64,000 nucleotides of DNA, taken from NCBI GenBank assembly GCA_002286715.1, contig NSJX01000035.1:228455-292454 (forward strand). Reading direction: 5' to 3'. The DNA is from Dentipellis sp. KUC8613 (lineage: Eukaryota; Basidiomycota; Agaricomycetes; Russulales; Hericiaceae). The notes beneath the pieces are model-generated. The model worked only from the letters and a program-made list of their open reading frames with translations. It was not told where the DNA came from and made no database searches. Below are positions 44,150 to 56,221 of the stretch, in pieces; positions within the stretch are counted from its first letter, which is position 1, and the number at the start of each line of letters is the position of its first letter. A program made the position numbers and the translations under genes.

Positions 44150-47122
44150 CTAGCCGCCTCTGGCAATTACCTCCACAACGGCCTTGCCGACGCAAGCCCC
44201 ATCTGCGCCGTAAACTCCAAGATGGACCTCACCGACGTCCTCTGAGAGCGGCACACCCCAGAACTTGACCGTCTCTTTGTGCTTCCCCCCACGGTTCATG
44301 TCGAGATCAACATACAGGAAAGCGGGCAGTGGTTTCCCGTTGAGCTGTTTCGCCTCGAGCGTGTGCGCCTTGTGCCCATCGGCCACTTTGATATGCAGGC
44401 GGAAACGGAAGCGCTCGCCCGCGCGTACCAGAATGCGAAGCATGTCGTCACCCTTGCCCACACGCGCGCCCGAGCCGCTGCCTAGACTAGACCGTGCGCG
44501 GTGGGATGACTCAAGCGAGGAGAAGGAGCCCGAAGGCGAGCGGGCGACAAGTACCGACGCGGGGCCACTTTCCTGATCCTCGCCGAGGGCACGCACGTAG
44601 TGCATGCCCACGGCGAGTTCGTCTGGAGCAGGCCCACCGGCGGCGTTCTTGACCACTTTCACATGCTGGCTGACGACGCGCTTTCTGGACTTGTCCCGTC
44701 CGGCAGCCTCGTCCGCTTCTAGTGATGCAATTGATTCAGGAAGGTTGGGCACGGGGACACGAGTAGCGTTCGTGAAAGGCACCAGCCGGGGTCGTGCGGG
44801 GCCAGCACCAGATTCCTCGGTCTGCGAGTGGTATGACACACCACTGTTGCTTTTCATGCTCCGCACGCTCATTGCCCTCGAGGCTTTCTGGACGACCGCT
44901 TCGTTTGCATGTGTTCGAGTAGAGGAGTGCGAACCGATCGAGTCAGCAAGAGAAACAATGGAGTCGAGTGAGGGCTTCGAAGCACGGTGAATCGAGTGTT
45001 GTCCGCCCTTCAGATATGCAGGCGACGGGTTCCTTGGCCCCCTCGGCATCGATCGGTCACCTATAAGCCGCGAAGGTCAGTCTAGTAGAGAAATCGATGA
45101 ACGAATGAAAGCACCTGTCAAAGGCGTGGGCGAAGGGCGCCCAAGGTTATTCATCCGCATCTCCGCATCCTCTGCGGAGAGCATCAGAATCGGCCTCCCT
45201 ATGGCAGATTTCCGTGGCTGTCGATATTTGCTGCTGACCTGGCGCACGGTCGCCTTCAGCCGACCCAAGAACTCGCCTTTACTCAGCTGACCCGGGCTGA
45301 GCATTCCGATGTTTGATGTCGACCGTGTCAGGACACGCTGCAGTCCGAGACCAAGGTCACCATACCCCCTCTTCGATGGACCAGTTGCGGTACGCTCGAA
45401 CGGTCCACCTCCCATGGCGTCTCCGCTGGCGCTCTCCTGAATCCCATCCTCCTCGGATCTGCGCCGCATGTCTGCATAGCCATATCCTTTCTCGGGGTCA
45501 GGCGCTCCACCGCTGCCAATTCCATACCACTGTCGCTCCTTCTCTGTCCATGCACGGGATGCTTCTTCTCCAACGAGTGCCGTATCCTCGACCCGCGCAC
45601 ATCGCCTGAGAAGAGCGATAAGCATGGCGAGTCCGGCGAAACTGCCTACGAGTCCGAAGGCGATACTGAGGCCTAATAGGAGTTTCCGGCGGCCTTCAGC
45701 AGAGAGACGCCCGGAATGTGTCGGCGTAGTCGGCTGTGAGTGTTTGTAGTCAGAAGGCGTCAGCGATATCGGGAGGTTCGCATGTGATGTCGAGTGCGTG
45801 ACACGAGAGTAGGCAGTAAATGTCACCGTAATGTGGGTATAGTTAGAAGCAGCAGTAGACAGGTCCGCAGGAATCGTCCCAGATAGCACAGCAGAGTTGG
45901 AATCAAAGCGCAAGTAGTCGGCAGCGTCCCGAGGCTCATAGGATGCCGTTAGATTCACGTCGTCCGGTCGCTGGCCGAAGTTCGTCCCGTTCGAGATATA
46001 CTGCTCCAGATTGAACTGCACGTCTTGTCCAGGGGCGACCAAGATCGGGTTGAAATCAGCTTGAGAGAAGTACGACGGCACAAGAGCAAGCGCAACCGAA
46101 GTGTGAGCGGTTTGATTGAACGTAGTAGTGAGAGTAACCGGAAGAGAAGCGCCCTGCCGTCCATCCAGGTCCTTTGGCGGCTGCCCAGTGAGTCGTCGGT
46201 TCCCCTCATCATAATTCAGCCAGGTGGAATACTGAGAAGTGTCGACCGAGACCGAGACAACGTCACTTAGGTCAATAGGTCCCCCGTCTACGAGCACACC
46301 TGAGAAGTCTGCCGGCGAGGTGAGCGAGACATTGAATGGTGTCGAGGACGTAACATTGATGGTTGGGAGTGACCCGGTCGCCAAGGATAGCTCGTGCTCT
46401 GCCACGACCAAGTCGAAAGGAACGCTCGAAGCTGCGAATCCTCTCTGATCTGAGGCATGAAGGAGAAGCGAGAGCGTGTAGGGCGTGGACAGCTTTTGGA
46501 CCGGTGGAGCAACGCCATCGAGGGTGATTTCCTTGGGGTCAAATACAATCCATGACGGCAGCAGAGATCCGTCCTTCTGCCGAACAGCGTAGTAAACGTT
46601 GTCAGTCCCAGAGAAGGTGTCGCCCTGTAGACCGATGCTGAAAGACCACTTGGATGGTATCCTGAGTATTGGGTTGTCGGAAGACAGCGCTGAGTACGGA
46701 GACAGTGTGAAGACAGATGACAGAGACGGGTTTGAAGCGGAGAACTGCGCAGCCACGCTTGTCTGAACTGTCGGCGGAGGGTATGGAGTAACACACAGCG
46801 CCAGCCACGCAGACGCGGTGTCCGAGGTGGAGGAGTCCTCGGCGGTGATCTTGATCCTCGGAGTGCCTTCATCTTCGGGAGCCGGTGTGCCGTGGAAGGT
46901 CCTCGAAGAAGAATCAAACGTGAGCCAGCCAGGAAGCGGCGAAGCCGTATAGTTCAGAGAAGAGTTTGTAGAAGAAACGAAGGTGCTTGGAGAGAGTGAC
47001 CAGGAGTAGGTTGAGTTGATGCGCGCGATCAGCGGGAACTGTTCATCTGGAGGGAGGGCGACCGAGACGGATGAAGCAATAACAGCTTCAGTTAAGAGAA
47101 GGAGTAAAAGAATGACGAACAT
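44150..47122 (-). CDS. Axl2-like membrane protein with cadherin-like domains
   Basis: Single-pass membrane protein resembling yeast Axl2/Bud10, a landmark for axial budding and septin-linked polarity. Two exons (47122-45115, 45060-44150) joined by a 54 bp intron give 972 residues. It has an N-terminal signal peptide (MFVILLLLLLTEAVIASSV). The extracellular part is tandem dystroglycan-type cadherin-like repeats with the characteristic LPGWLTFDSSSRTFHGTPAP, WIVFDPKEITLDGVAPP and TWLNYDEGNRRLTGQPP loops, plus many N-glycosylation sites. The membrane segment LLLGLSIAFGLVGSFAGLAM is near residue 478. The cytoplasmic tail of ~470 residues is Ser-rich with a conserved beta-rich end (RFRLHIKVADGHKAHTLEAK). 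Bud6, another polarity gene, lies in the same window, but 30 kb away. Confidence 0.88.
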
Positions 47123-47632
47123 AGCAATGACTGCTCGCAGGGGCGACGATGACGACGATGTCGACCAGCGACCTCACTGCTGTATACGACGACGCAGGAT
47201 CGAAAGAGTGACCGGGAAGGAGGGGCGGCGCGACGGGCGAGATGGCGGCAACTTGACAGAGGATACGACCAACCATTCGCAAACAACGCGGCTCTCAACG
47301 AGTCCACCGCACGTGCACACAGTTCTGAGTCACATGATGTTTCGTGAAATTATCATGGCGTCGCCGTATAGGCGCGACAACGTGCTAGTAGCCCGCGAAT
47401 CTAGGGTGAGTACCGCGATTACCGACCTTTTGAACCAAAACAGACAAGATGTAACGTAAAAGAGAGTAGGAAGAATGTAAGTTCAACAACAGGGCGGGAT
47501 AGAAACAGGTGGGATATCATGAGGATGCATCCAGAATTGCAATGGGCGGGATAAAACAACACACAACACAAGCGAATGAAAGGAAACATCGTATACAGAA
47601 CAGCAGAGGACAGTCATACATCTAGATATCGA
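47123..47632. other. Intergenic, Axl2-like promoter and Kap123 3' flank
   Basis: 510 bp between two genes on the same strand. Purine- and A-rich on the plus strand at 47440-47620, fitting the 3' UTR of the downstream-lying importin gene. No ORF of interest. Confidence 0.45.
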
Positions 47633-50600
47633 TCAAGCACCGGGCACGAACGCGAGCAGACCCGCGGCCTGCACCTTGGCGGGATTCTCCTGGCTCAACG
47701 CGCCCACAAGCTGGATCAGCTCGGCCCTGATCTCGTCGCCGACCTGATCAGCGCCGTTGGGGTCCAGAACATGCGCGAACACGGGCAGCAACTGGTCGAT
47801 GTACGGATGGAGGACTGCCGGGTTCGTACGGAAGAGATGGAAGATAGCACGGAAGACAGGACGGTTCTCGAGGAAGTCGTTGCGCAGGGGTAGCCCGCCG
47901 ATCAGGACGGGGAGGACCTGGTCGAGAGGAACAGCAGCAGTGTTGCGGAGGATCAGGCGCGCAACAGCACCAGCGGCGTTATCACGAGCGTTGAGCCTCG
48001 CACTAGGCGCATCGGCGGGGACGTCGAACATCGGGCGGAGCGCGCCGAGTAGGGGGATGTATTGAGGCGAGAGATCCTGGTCCGAGTTCTCGACTAGGAG
48101 ACCAGCCGCAAACGCAGCGTTGCTCTGTACCTCAGCCTCCTCGTCGCTGAGTGCGCGGTAGAACAAGTCGAGGAGCGGTTCTGTGGAGGGTGTGATAGAG
48201 CCCTTCATGCCGGAGATGATCTCAGCGAGGCAGCCAATCGCGGAAGACCGGTCGCTCAGGGAGCGGCTCTTTTTCTACATTTGACGTTAGATCACAATTG
48301 ACGGCACGCGTTGATATGTTGCTACTCACGTAGAATTTGGCGATCAGCGGGAAGAACGTGTTGAAGGCCGGGACAAAGTCGGGCCCAAGAGCATTCGCCA
48401 TGGCAGCAACAAGGTCGCCCGCAGAGGAAATCAGAACCGAATCGTACTCGGCCTGGTCCTCAGGTGCTTCCTCGTTCTCATCCTGATCAGGATCCTGCTG
48501 GCAAAGAGCCTTCTGCTCGAGGATCTGCTTAGCGATGGCGCAAAGGTGCTCGAAGCCTTTTCAAGAACATGTCAGTTAAGGTGATCCTAGATGAAGAAAA
48601 GTGACATACGGCCTTCCAAGAATGCGGGCCCGATCTTGTTGATGGTCTCGGCAAGCCCAACGCAAAGTGCAGAAACGACACCCTTGTTGTCCTCCGACTC
48701 ATACATCTCGAAGAGAGAAGGCATGGCGTGACCGATGAGCTCCTTGACATGCTGGTCAAGAGGGTGTGCCTAAAGGTTGATCGCGTCAATAAAGAGCGCG
48801 TGTACCGGAAGATGCAGGGCTTACCACGGCGAGACCAGGCTGCCATTCGGGAGCATTGCTGAGCTCGTAGAAGGTGCGGACGATCTCGAGGAGCGAGTCC
48901 GTCGCAGACTTGCGAATGCCTTCGTAGTAGTGAGGCAACAAGCCGACGAGCTCCAATGTACACTGCTCAACGTAGGGCAAGAAGTGTGAGCGAGTGGCAG
49001 CGAAGAGCGTGCCGATGGTATCCGCAGCAATCTCCTTCTCGACGGCGATGGCGCTGTTGACGTCGAGCATCTTATCAAGGTCGAGGTCCTCGATATCGGC
49101 CTGACCATTGGTAGATTCATCAACAATAGTGATCGCGTTCGAGGGCGAAGAGCCAGAGGCGAAAGCAGCAGTAGCGTCGGCAGTAGATACTACAACATCG
49201 AAGCTTAGTTAGAGACCAAGACGCAGATATTGAAATGAAAGTCCTCACATTCAGGGATCTCAGAACCGTTCTCCTCCTGCTTGCAGCTGGCGATGAGAGG
49301 AGGGACGACGTTCGGCAGCTGAGGTGCGAACTCCTCGCCAAACACGCGGGCCATGACGCTGAAGAACAGGAAGCTGCACTCGCGGAGGCGAGCACTGCCC
49401 ATCTGAATACCCTGATAGGCCTGCTGCATCATGTCGCCGAAGTATGGGCGGAAGATGTCCTTTCCAACTGCATCCGCGAACGTGCCGACGGCATCCATGG
49501 TGATGCCGCGGAGCTCCGTCTCTTCACCCTCGCCGGTCAGGACAAGGAAGTGCTTCAAACGATCCATCGTGGGTTGGAAGTAGGGCAAGAACTTCTCCTT
49601 AGAGGCATGGGCGGCGCTGCCAATCGCACCGGTGACGACAGACTTGACGGGGATCGGCGCAGTCTCAAGGAGGCCAGAAAGGCGCTCCATGATGAGAGGA
49701 AGATACTGATCGATGACGTCGTGGGAGATCTCGAGGAGAGCGTCAAGCGCGGTGCAGGCGGAACGCTGCGTAGCAGGGTCGGCAACAAGGGTCATGATGG
49801 CCTGCATACAAGTGTTAGGAAATGCTGCTTGTTTTGCGAAACAAAAACTCGGACGTACCGGGAGGAGAACGGCGTGTCTCGCGACGCACTCGTCCTCGAG
49901 CCACTCGCAAAGGCAACCAACAGTGACGCAAGTGGCTTTCCTCACACCAGCGTCGGGGTCTTGCAAGCCGGCGTCAATGAAGGGCCAGACTTGGCCCATA
50001 AGCGGGGTCATGAACTCGCTGCAGCCCTCAACAGCGACCCCGAGTGCGAGCATAGCACCTCGGCGGTGATTGGCATCGGGGGACGAGAAGTACTGCTGAA
50101 TGAGAGTGCGAAGGGGAGGGAAGACTTGTGTGGGCGGAAGAGACGTCGACAAAGTATCAATGATACGCAGAGCAGACTGCAATTGAGCGTCAGTTGGTTC
50201 GACGTTCGCTAGATGTAATTCATGTTACGCACGCGGGCCGGGGCATCGTCGTCAAGGTCAAGAGGCTCCTCCTCAGCGGTGATAGGCATAAGACCTTCGA
50301 GCAGAGCAGGGCCGAGGTTGTTGCTCATGATCTTTTTCTTTTTGCTGGGAGACGTGTGAGACGAAGTTACACGCGCGGATGAAGTCGACGTACTATTGAA
50401 CAGTCCAGGAAAGGGCGTTCAGGGCAAGAACGCGGAGGTCGCCATCGAGATTCCGGTTCCCGCCGTACTGCAGGAGGAACTGGACGAACTGAGGGACGTG
50501 CTGGCTTAACAGGGGGATTTCCTAGTCGTGTCACGGTCAGATAGGGAAGGAAAGCGCATGCGAGAATGGACGAACGAGAATGAGGAGTGTCTCGAAGACA

Positions 50601-51645
50601 TCAAAGAGCTGGCGAGCGCCGGCCTCATTTTGTTGGTCCAAGGTCTGGGCGAGGACCGTGATCATGCCAGGGAGCAACGACTGGAAAGTTTTCTACCAAA
50701 CCACGCGTTACAACAAAAATAAGGCAATCACGTACACGCACTTACGATATCTTCCTTCTCATCGGCATCGATGTATTGGGCAACCGTGCCCAAAGCCCTG
50801 ATCCTATTTGAGGAAATATCGCGACTGGGAGAATTGACAATAACTCACCGAACAGTAGTTATCCGCACCTCGGCACTTTCAGGGTCCTGCAAAAGAGTCG
50901 CGAACAATTTGAAGAGACTTTGCATGTGTTGCTGCAGCTCCTCGACGACATCTTCCAGAACAGTGTAGAGGATAAAGATACCAACTTCACGATGTGCGGC
51001 GACGGGGGCAACGCAGGTCTCGTTGAGGAATGGAAGGAGTTGTGGCCATGTCTGGGTAGGGATCTCGATGGCAGCGATGGCGGCAATGACACGCGCCGTA
51101 GAGTGGCGAACTAAGTTACTGATAAAGCATGTTCACGGCCTAACGAATAAGTGCAACAACGATGAATACATACCTAGACTCGGCCAGAATAAGCTCAGGC
51201 AGCTTCGCCTTAATCTGCTCGCGTTCGTTTTGTGGCGTCTGCGTCCAGAGATCGCCGGAGCTCTGCGAGACACGCTTCCGCATCTCGACCGCAGCCAGTT
51301 GGCGCACCTGACATTGAGTTATTACACCTCGATAACGCACCATCGATACGAAATAGTACTCACGGCAACTTCGGGGGAGCTCGCAATGATGCTTGCCAAA
51401 GCAGGAATGCATGCCGGATTTTTGTAGTATTCCCTGTTCAGTTGGGCCGTCGCCTGTATACCACATGAGCCTCGACGAGCCACGATAAAGATATGCAGCG
51501 ACGGGTACTTACGGCCTTCAGTTGAACGGTATCATTTGCGGTAGATTGGACAAGGAGGTTGTGCAATCCCTGTACGAAATTTGGCTGCGACGAGGCACTT
51601 CGTTCAGATACAGAAGTGAGAAGAAGGATAGAAACTCACATCCAT
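47633..51645 (-). CDS. KAP123: Importin-4 / Kap123 karyopherin beta
   Basis: Nuclear import receptor for ribosomal proteins and histones, acting with Ran-GTP at the nuclear pore. A many-exon gene of about a thousand residues. The first coding exon is only ATGGAT (51645-51640), spliced to PNFVQGLHNLLVQSTANDTV, the usual Kap123 start. HEAT repeats follow throughout: VRQLAAVEMRKRVSQSSGDL; an Arg/Leu-rich segment ending in GTVAQYIDADEKED; RRGAMLALGVAVEGCSEFMT; VRKATCVTVGCLCEWLEDEC; FGDMMQQAYQGIQMGSARLR; then the hallmark DVNSAIAVEKEIAADTIGTL and YVEQCTLELVGLLPHYYEGI. The last exon ends in LSQENPAKVQAAGLLAFVPG. Exons were not all placed exactly. Frames in the gaps close with ordinary introns and no break was seen. 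Confidence 0.92.
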
Positions 51646-52281
51646 GTCGACAAGGGCGTAAAGAGTCGAGGGAAGGGAAAGCAGGGATAGGGCGATTAAG
51701 AAGGCAGAATCTGCTGCTTAGGCCAAATTTTGTCGGAGTTACAAAAAAGTTGTGGCTGGCTAAAGCGCGATCGTAGGATCTCGCCTAGATCTCTCTCCCA
51801 TCTCTTTGAGACAACGCTAACAGGATGCTACGAATGCTCAATAACTCGCACGCATACGTCGCTCGGGCAATAGGGAAGAACTTCAAGGTATTCGAATGAA
51901 AACAAACTGTATAACACCCTCAAGATGTCCGACGTCTGGTACCAGCGAGTTCCAGGTTGGACGGCTAAGGAGTCTTTCAGCTGAAACAGCTGTTTACGAA
52001 AGATCGTTATCGACGACAAGATCAGGAAAGCAAAAGCGCCGGATCTTTGCGATTGGGACGTTTGCCAGTATGTCATGGTGATGATACGCGTACGGTCAGT
52101 GCTTTCGCAACACTCAATGTTCAACTACGAAAGACAGGTACGTGATCTAATAAGTCGTAAAGCCAAAGCCACAATGTGAGATCGTCGCGTTTCCTATAAG
52201 TACGTTTCTACAAGACAACCTACACTGCAGCATGAAACAGGCAAGTGACCACTTTGTCTTTCGTGCAAGAAGGCCCCTGGT
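51646..52281. other. Intergenic between Kap123 and F-box gene
   Basis: 636 bp. The Kap123 promoter is on the left and the 3' flank of the first F-box gene on the right. No TATA box stands out. No gene seen. Confidence 0.45.
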
Positions 52282-54021
52282 TCAAGGGGAATTCGAACCG
52301 TCCTTTACCCACTGAATTTCGCCTTTTACACATTCCTGGAGTCCCGCCAGCTGGTCGTCACTGATATTATCAGCTATCACCTTCAGTCGAAGCTTCTCAA
52401 CGTGATCCTTTCGCCAGCGCAAAGCCCGAAGCAAATTACTGTAGGTCTCGGTAGATCGTTGGCAAAATATGTTGTCGCTAGCGACGACGAGGGTGTTCAG
52501 GTTCGGAAAAACGTTAGGCGCATCGGGGATGAGGGGACGGATTAAACTTCCGGAGACTGCTTCACGACAAAACAATAGAAAAAATGGTAATAAGTCCGCC
52601 TTGTCACGATCTTCGAGTATGACGGTGTTGATTCGCGGCAGAAGTTTAGACATTGCCATCCACCAGTGCCATTCGATTTCCATAGAAAGACGCTGCCCGA
52701 CGAGGAAGGAGTCAATGTCGGCCGGGATGATTGAGCATATGCGCTGCACGATATCCTGGCCTTCGGCGAGCACGAATTCGTCGATGAGGTATTCGGCACA
52801 AAAATCGAGGTTGAGGCTGAAGAGTGCTCCAAATTTTTGCCTCTGATGAAGTCCTTGTGATGTGATCACCCGACCGCACACTTCGTCAAGACCCCAGCGG
52901 TTGAGGTCGAGTCGGAGGGGATTGCCCACATTCTTGAGGCTGAGAATTCGCGGCACTTGGAGCATCTCTTGCTCATCAACCGCCACCGTTCGCCGCCCAA
53001 ACTGAGTGGTGATAGCATGAACGAAATGATCAATGTCGTCGGACCAGTTTTCCATGGAGGCTTCTGCATCCATGCAGACGAGTGCGTCGCGGGGAATGAC
53101 GATGCGATCTAACAAGAACGCGCACTCCGGCAGTTTTCCTGAGTAGTATATGTACTCCAACCGTGGCATGCGGACCGTGCGCTCCGCCGCAAGAGATGCG
53201 TCGTTCGAATGAAACGCGCTCCTCAGTCTGCTTGACCCGTGATTGAGGGAAAGATACACGAGAGTCGGAAGGCTTGCAAGGCAGTTGAGAATGTGCATAT
53301 CGGTGGTCATAGATGATGATAAATGGGATACGTATAACTCGGTCAGTGGTGCACGAAAGATAGGAGACGTCCACGGGACGAGACAGCAATCGATGTGGAA
53401 CACTCGAAGGTTGGGTGCGATAATGTTGAGTTCGGTAGTATCGACAATTGTTGAGGCTTCGTAGATTCCCAACCGCAGGCTGTTCAACTTTGGAAGCTCG
53501 CGACGCTCCAATACTTCGCGGAATTGACCCAATTCCAGCGGTTGCGCTATGAGCGATAAGGACACCATGACAGGGACCGCACGCCAGATGATATCAGAGA
53601 CGCGTTGGTAGATGTCGTCGGGGAAGAGCTGAGGGAGTTCAAAATCGAGAAGAAGAGAGCATCCTAGTGCCGACTTCGCGATGGCAGCCTCCACCAAATC
53701 CAAGTTCCCGTAGGTCACATAATCCCATAACCTAGGTCGACCGACCGCTATGGTTCGCCAGAGCCGGCAAACGTGAGTGATAGCGAGGATGTCGGTCATC
53801 GTGACAGAGATATTGGACATGTTTATGGATTCATGGGTGTCGGTATATCTGTCAGCATCCCGCCATATTGGTGGAACGGGAGCATTGTGCACGAAGACCT
53901 CTGCGAGAATCTCACTTGGCAAGCAATGTATCCCACTTGTATTGATCGTCCTTGGACGCATAGTAGCTGATCCTCCGTGCATTTGACCATCGAGCATGCT
54001 GGTAGCACGATCGTCGTGCAT
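52282..54021 (-). CDS. F-box-like protein, tandem paralogue A
   Basis: Predicted substrate adaptor of an SCF ubiquitin ligase. A single exon of 579 residues from the ATG at 54021, chosen because it aligns with the start of paralogue B; the frame is open to an ATG at 54102. The F-box-like motif is near residues 30-90: IHCLPSEILAEVFVHNAPVP, then DILAITHVCRLWRTIAVGRP and RLWDYVTYG. The rest is a leucine-rich fold with irregular repeats (LRVFHIDCCLVPWTSPIFRA; LASLPTLVYLSLNHGSSRLR; FPNLNTLVVASDNIFCQRST). It ends in GLQECVKGEIQWVKDGSNSP. Such genes are hugely expanded in agaricomycetes and their targets are unknown. Confidence 0.85.
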   Translation of the reverse strand: MHDDRATSMLDGQMHGGSATMRPRTINTSGIHCLPSEILAEVFVHNAPVPPIWRDADRYTDTHESINMSNISVTMTDILAITHVCRLWRTIAVGRPRLWDYVTYGNLDLVEAAIAKSALGCSLLLDFELPQLFPDDIYQRVSDIIWRAVPVMVSLSLIAQPLELGQFREVLERRELPKLNSLRLGIYEASTIVDTTELNIIAPNLRVFHIDCCLVPWTSPIFRAPLTELYVSHLSSSMTTDMHILNCLASLPTLVYLSLNHGSSRLRSAFHSNDASLAAERTVRMPRLEYIYYSGKLPECAFLLDRIVIPRDALVCMDAEASMENWSDDIDHFVHAITTQFGRRTVAVDEQEMLQVPRILSLKNVGNPLRLDLNRWGLDEVCGRVITSQGLHQRQKFGALFSLNLDFCAEYLIDEFVLAEGQDIVQRICSIIPADIDSFLVGQRLSMEIEWHWWMAMSKLLPRINTVILEDRDKADLLPFFLLFCREAVSGSLIRPLIPDAPNVFPNLNTLVVASDNIFCQRSTETYSNLLRALRWRKDHVEKLRLKVIADNISDDQLAGLQECVKGEIQWVKDGSNSP

Positions 54022-54466
54022 ACAGCTAAGCCTATCATGGTGTAAACAAGCTCGAGAAATAAACGAGTGTCGAATACGCTTACGCAGACTTCTGGACACC
54101 AAGCGTAGTAGCCGTCACCACGGATCCCTGTCCTGCGTGTTTCAAGTCGTAAAATATCTGTTAGTCCGATTTCAGTAGGGCTAGAAAGTCGCCGAAGGCA
54201 TGTAGAATCTTGCGGTAGTGGCAGTAACGAAGCTAGAGACCGTCGTTATGCGTCACCGAAACAGGCTGCTCAATCGGAGATAGCCGAAACCTGAAATCAA
54301 GTTCCTCATTGTGAGTATCGAGCTTAGGCTTGTTTCCAAGCATCGCGTAACAGTAATATATGTAGTAAACGACATCAACCACCCTATGAATAGATTCAAT
54401 TCTGGGGCAAATCCAGTCAAACCATAGTCCATACACACAAACGGAGAGACTCACTATCTCAAGTTC
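54022..54466. other. Spacer between the two F-box paralogues
   Basis: 445 bp, the promoter of paralogue A and the 3' flank of paralogue B. No gene. Confidence 0.45.
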
Positions 54467-56221
54467 TCACAGCGGATAAGTGTTCGGAGAGTTCTGAGAC
54501 GCCCCCGAGGCAACTTTTGTTATCAAGACCTCTCCTTGAATATGTCTCCGGAGTTCCGCCAACTGGTCGTCTCTAACGTTGTTAGCTATTATCTTCAATT
54601 GAAGCTCCTCTGCATGGTCCTGGCGCCAGCGGAGTCCCTGAAGCAGAGCGTTGTATACGTCGCTGCATCGCGGGCGGAAGATGTTGTTGCTAACGACTAT
54701 CAAGGTCTTTAATTGTGGACAGAAATCCGGCGAATCGGGGGGAAGTGTGTGGATTCTGTTCCCTGGTGCGATCGTAGCGCGGTGAAGGAGTAGCAAAGGT
54801 GGTCGCAAGTCCGCCTGACCATGGTCCTCGACTACGACGGTGGTGATTTGTGGGAAAAGACTTGACATTGCCATCCACCAGTCAGATTCAACCTGTACCG
54901 AGAAGCGCTGTCCGACGAGGAGGGTGTCAATCTCGGCAAGTGAAGTTGGGCATACGCCCCGCACGATGGTGAGACATCGAGAGAGCGCGGCGTGGCTCCA
55001 CAAGCGTTCGCCAAAGATATCGAGGTCGAGACTGAGCAACGTTCCGAAATTTTGCTTTTGGTGTAACCCCTGCATCGGATTTGAACCGCAAAGTTCATCA
55101 AGACCCCAGCGATTGATATCCAGCCGAAAACCAGTATTGTCGATGTTCTTTAGGCTGAAGACGCGGGGTGCCTGACGCTCCTCTTCCGTATGAACCGCGC
55201 TCGTCCGTTGCTCGAAGTGTTGAGTGACGGTCGCTTCAACGTCATGCCATGGCGCCTCATCCACACCGTCGGGATCCTCCGCTCTTAAGCAGACAAGTGT
55301 GTCGCTAGGAACGACGAAGATACTGAGGAAGTGGACGCACTCTTGCAGGCCCCCCGCGAAGAATAGGTATTCTAGTCGCGGCATAGAGACTGTATTCTGT
55401 GCACTAGCAGATGCGCCGATGGTGAAAAGACCGCCCGTCTGCCTGGTACTTCCCGCGCTGTGATTGAGGGAAAGATATTGGAGGGTGGGGAGATTCGCAA
55501 GGGCATCAACCATATCCGTGTTGGTGGTGAAAGCCGCTGGTATATAGGACACGGATAATTCAGTGAGCGGTGAGCGGAAGACAGAAGACGTCCACCGGAT
55601 CTGACAGTTATCCATGTGGAGCTTCTGAAGATTGGGTGCAAGGATGTCCGAGTCAGCCCTGTCCACCACGCCGGAGAAGATCCGGGGCTCTGAGCTGCCT
55701 AACCGGAGGCTGATCAAATTTGAGCAGTCGCTATGCGTCAAAGCCTGGTGAAGCTCACGCAGATCCTGTGACTCTGCTAAGAATGATAAAGACTTCGTAC
55801 AAGGGAGGGCGCGCTGGACCATGCCTAACACGCACTGCCTCATATCATTGGATAGGGGCTGGTTGAATCCGAAATCGAGTAAGACAGAAGCCTGGCGTGC
55901 TGATCTGGCAATTGCAGTCTCCACTAACTCCAGGTCCCCAAAGGTCACGTAACGCCAAAGACTGGGTAGGTCGAGCGCGATACTTCGCCAGAGCCGATTG
56001 ACATGAGTGATAACGAGGATGTCGGACAGGACGATGGAGATATTGGGGGCTACGCTATAGTTATCTCGCCACGGAGCCGGAACGGGTGCCGTTTCTATGA
56101 AGATCTGTTCGAGAATCTCGTTTGGTAGACGTTGTATCCCGATCTTCTCGATTATTGTAGACCGCGCGGCGTCCACTGCACCAAAAGATGGAGACGGGCT
56201 TCTGGCATGATCACTGTCCAT
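54467..56221 (-). CDS. F-box-like protein, tandem paralogue B
   Basis: Predicted SCF substrate adaptor. A single exon of 584 residues from MDSDHARSPSPSFGAVDAAR (56221). It is colinear with paralogue A along its whole length: IQRLPNEILEQIFIETAPVP matches IHCLPSEILAEVFVHNAPVP, DILVITHVNRLWRSIALDLP matches DILAITHVCRLWRTIAVGRP, and the late LKTLIVVSNNIFRPRCSDVY matches LNTLVVASDNIFCQRSTETY. The two arose by tandem duplication and have diverged greatly in the loops. The C-terminus extends past the end of A by ITKVASGASQNSPNTYPL. No intron or break in either copy. The target protein is unknown. Confidence 0.85.
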   Translation of the reverse strand: MDSDHARSPSPSFGAVDAARSTIIEKIGIQRLPNEILEQIFIETAPVPAPWRDNYSVAPNISIVLSDILVITHVNRLWRSIALDLPSLWRYVTFGDLELVETAIARSARQASVLLDFGFNQPLSNDMRQCVLGMVQRALPCTKSLSFLAESQDLRELHQALTHSDCSNLISLRLGSSEPRIFSGVVDRADSDILAPNLQKLHMDNCQIRWTSSVFRSPLTELSVSYIPAAFTTNTDMVDALANLPTLQYLSLNHSAGSTRQTGGLFTIGASASAQNTVSMPRLEYLFFAGGLQECVHFLSIFVVPSDTLVCLRAEDPDGVDEAPWHDVEATVTQHFEQRTSAVHTEEERQAPRVFSLKNIDNTGFRLDINRWGLDELCGSNPMQGLHQKQNFGTLLSLDLDIFGERLWSHAALSRCLTIVRGVCPTSLAEIDTLLVGQRFSVQVESDWWMAMSSLFPQITTVVVEDHGQADLRPPLLLLHRATIAPGNRIHTLPPDSPDFCPQLKTLIVVSNNIFRPRCSDVYNALLQGLRWRQDHAEELQLKIIANNVRDDQLAELRRHIQGEVLITKVASGASQNSPNTYPL

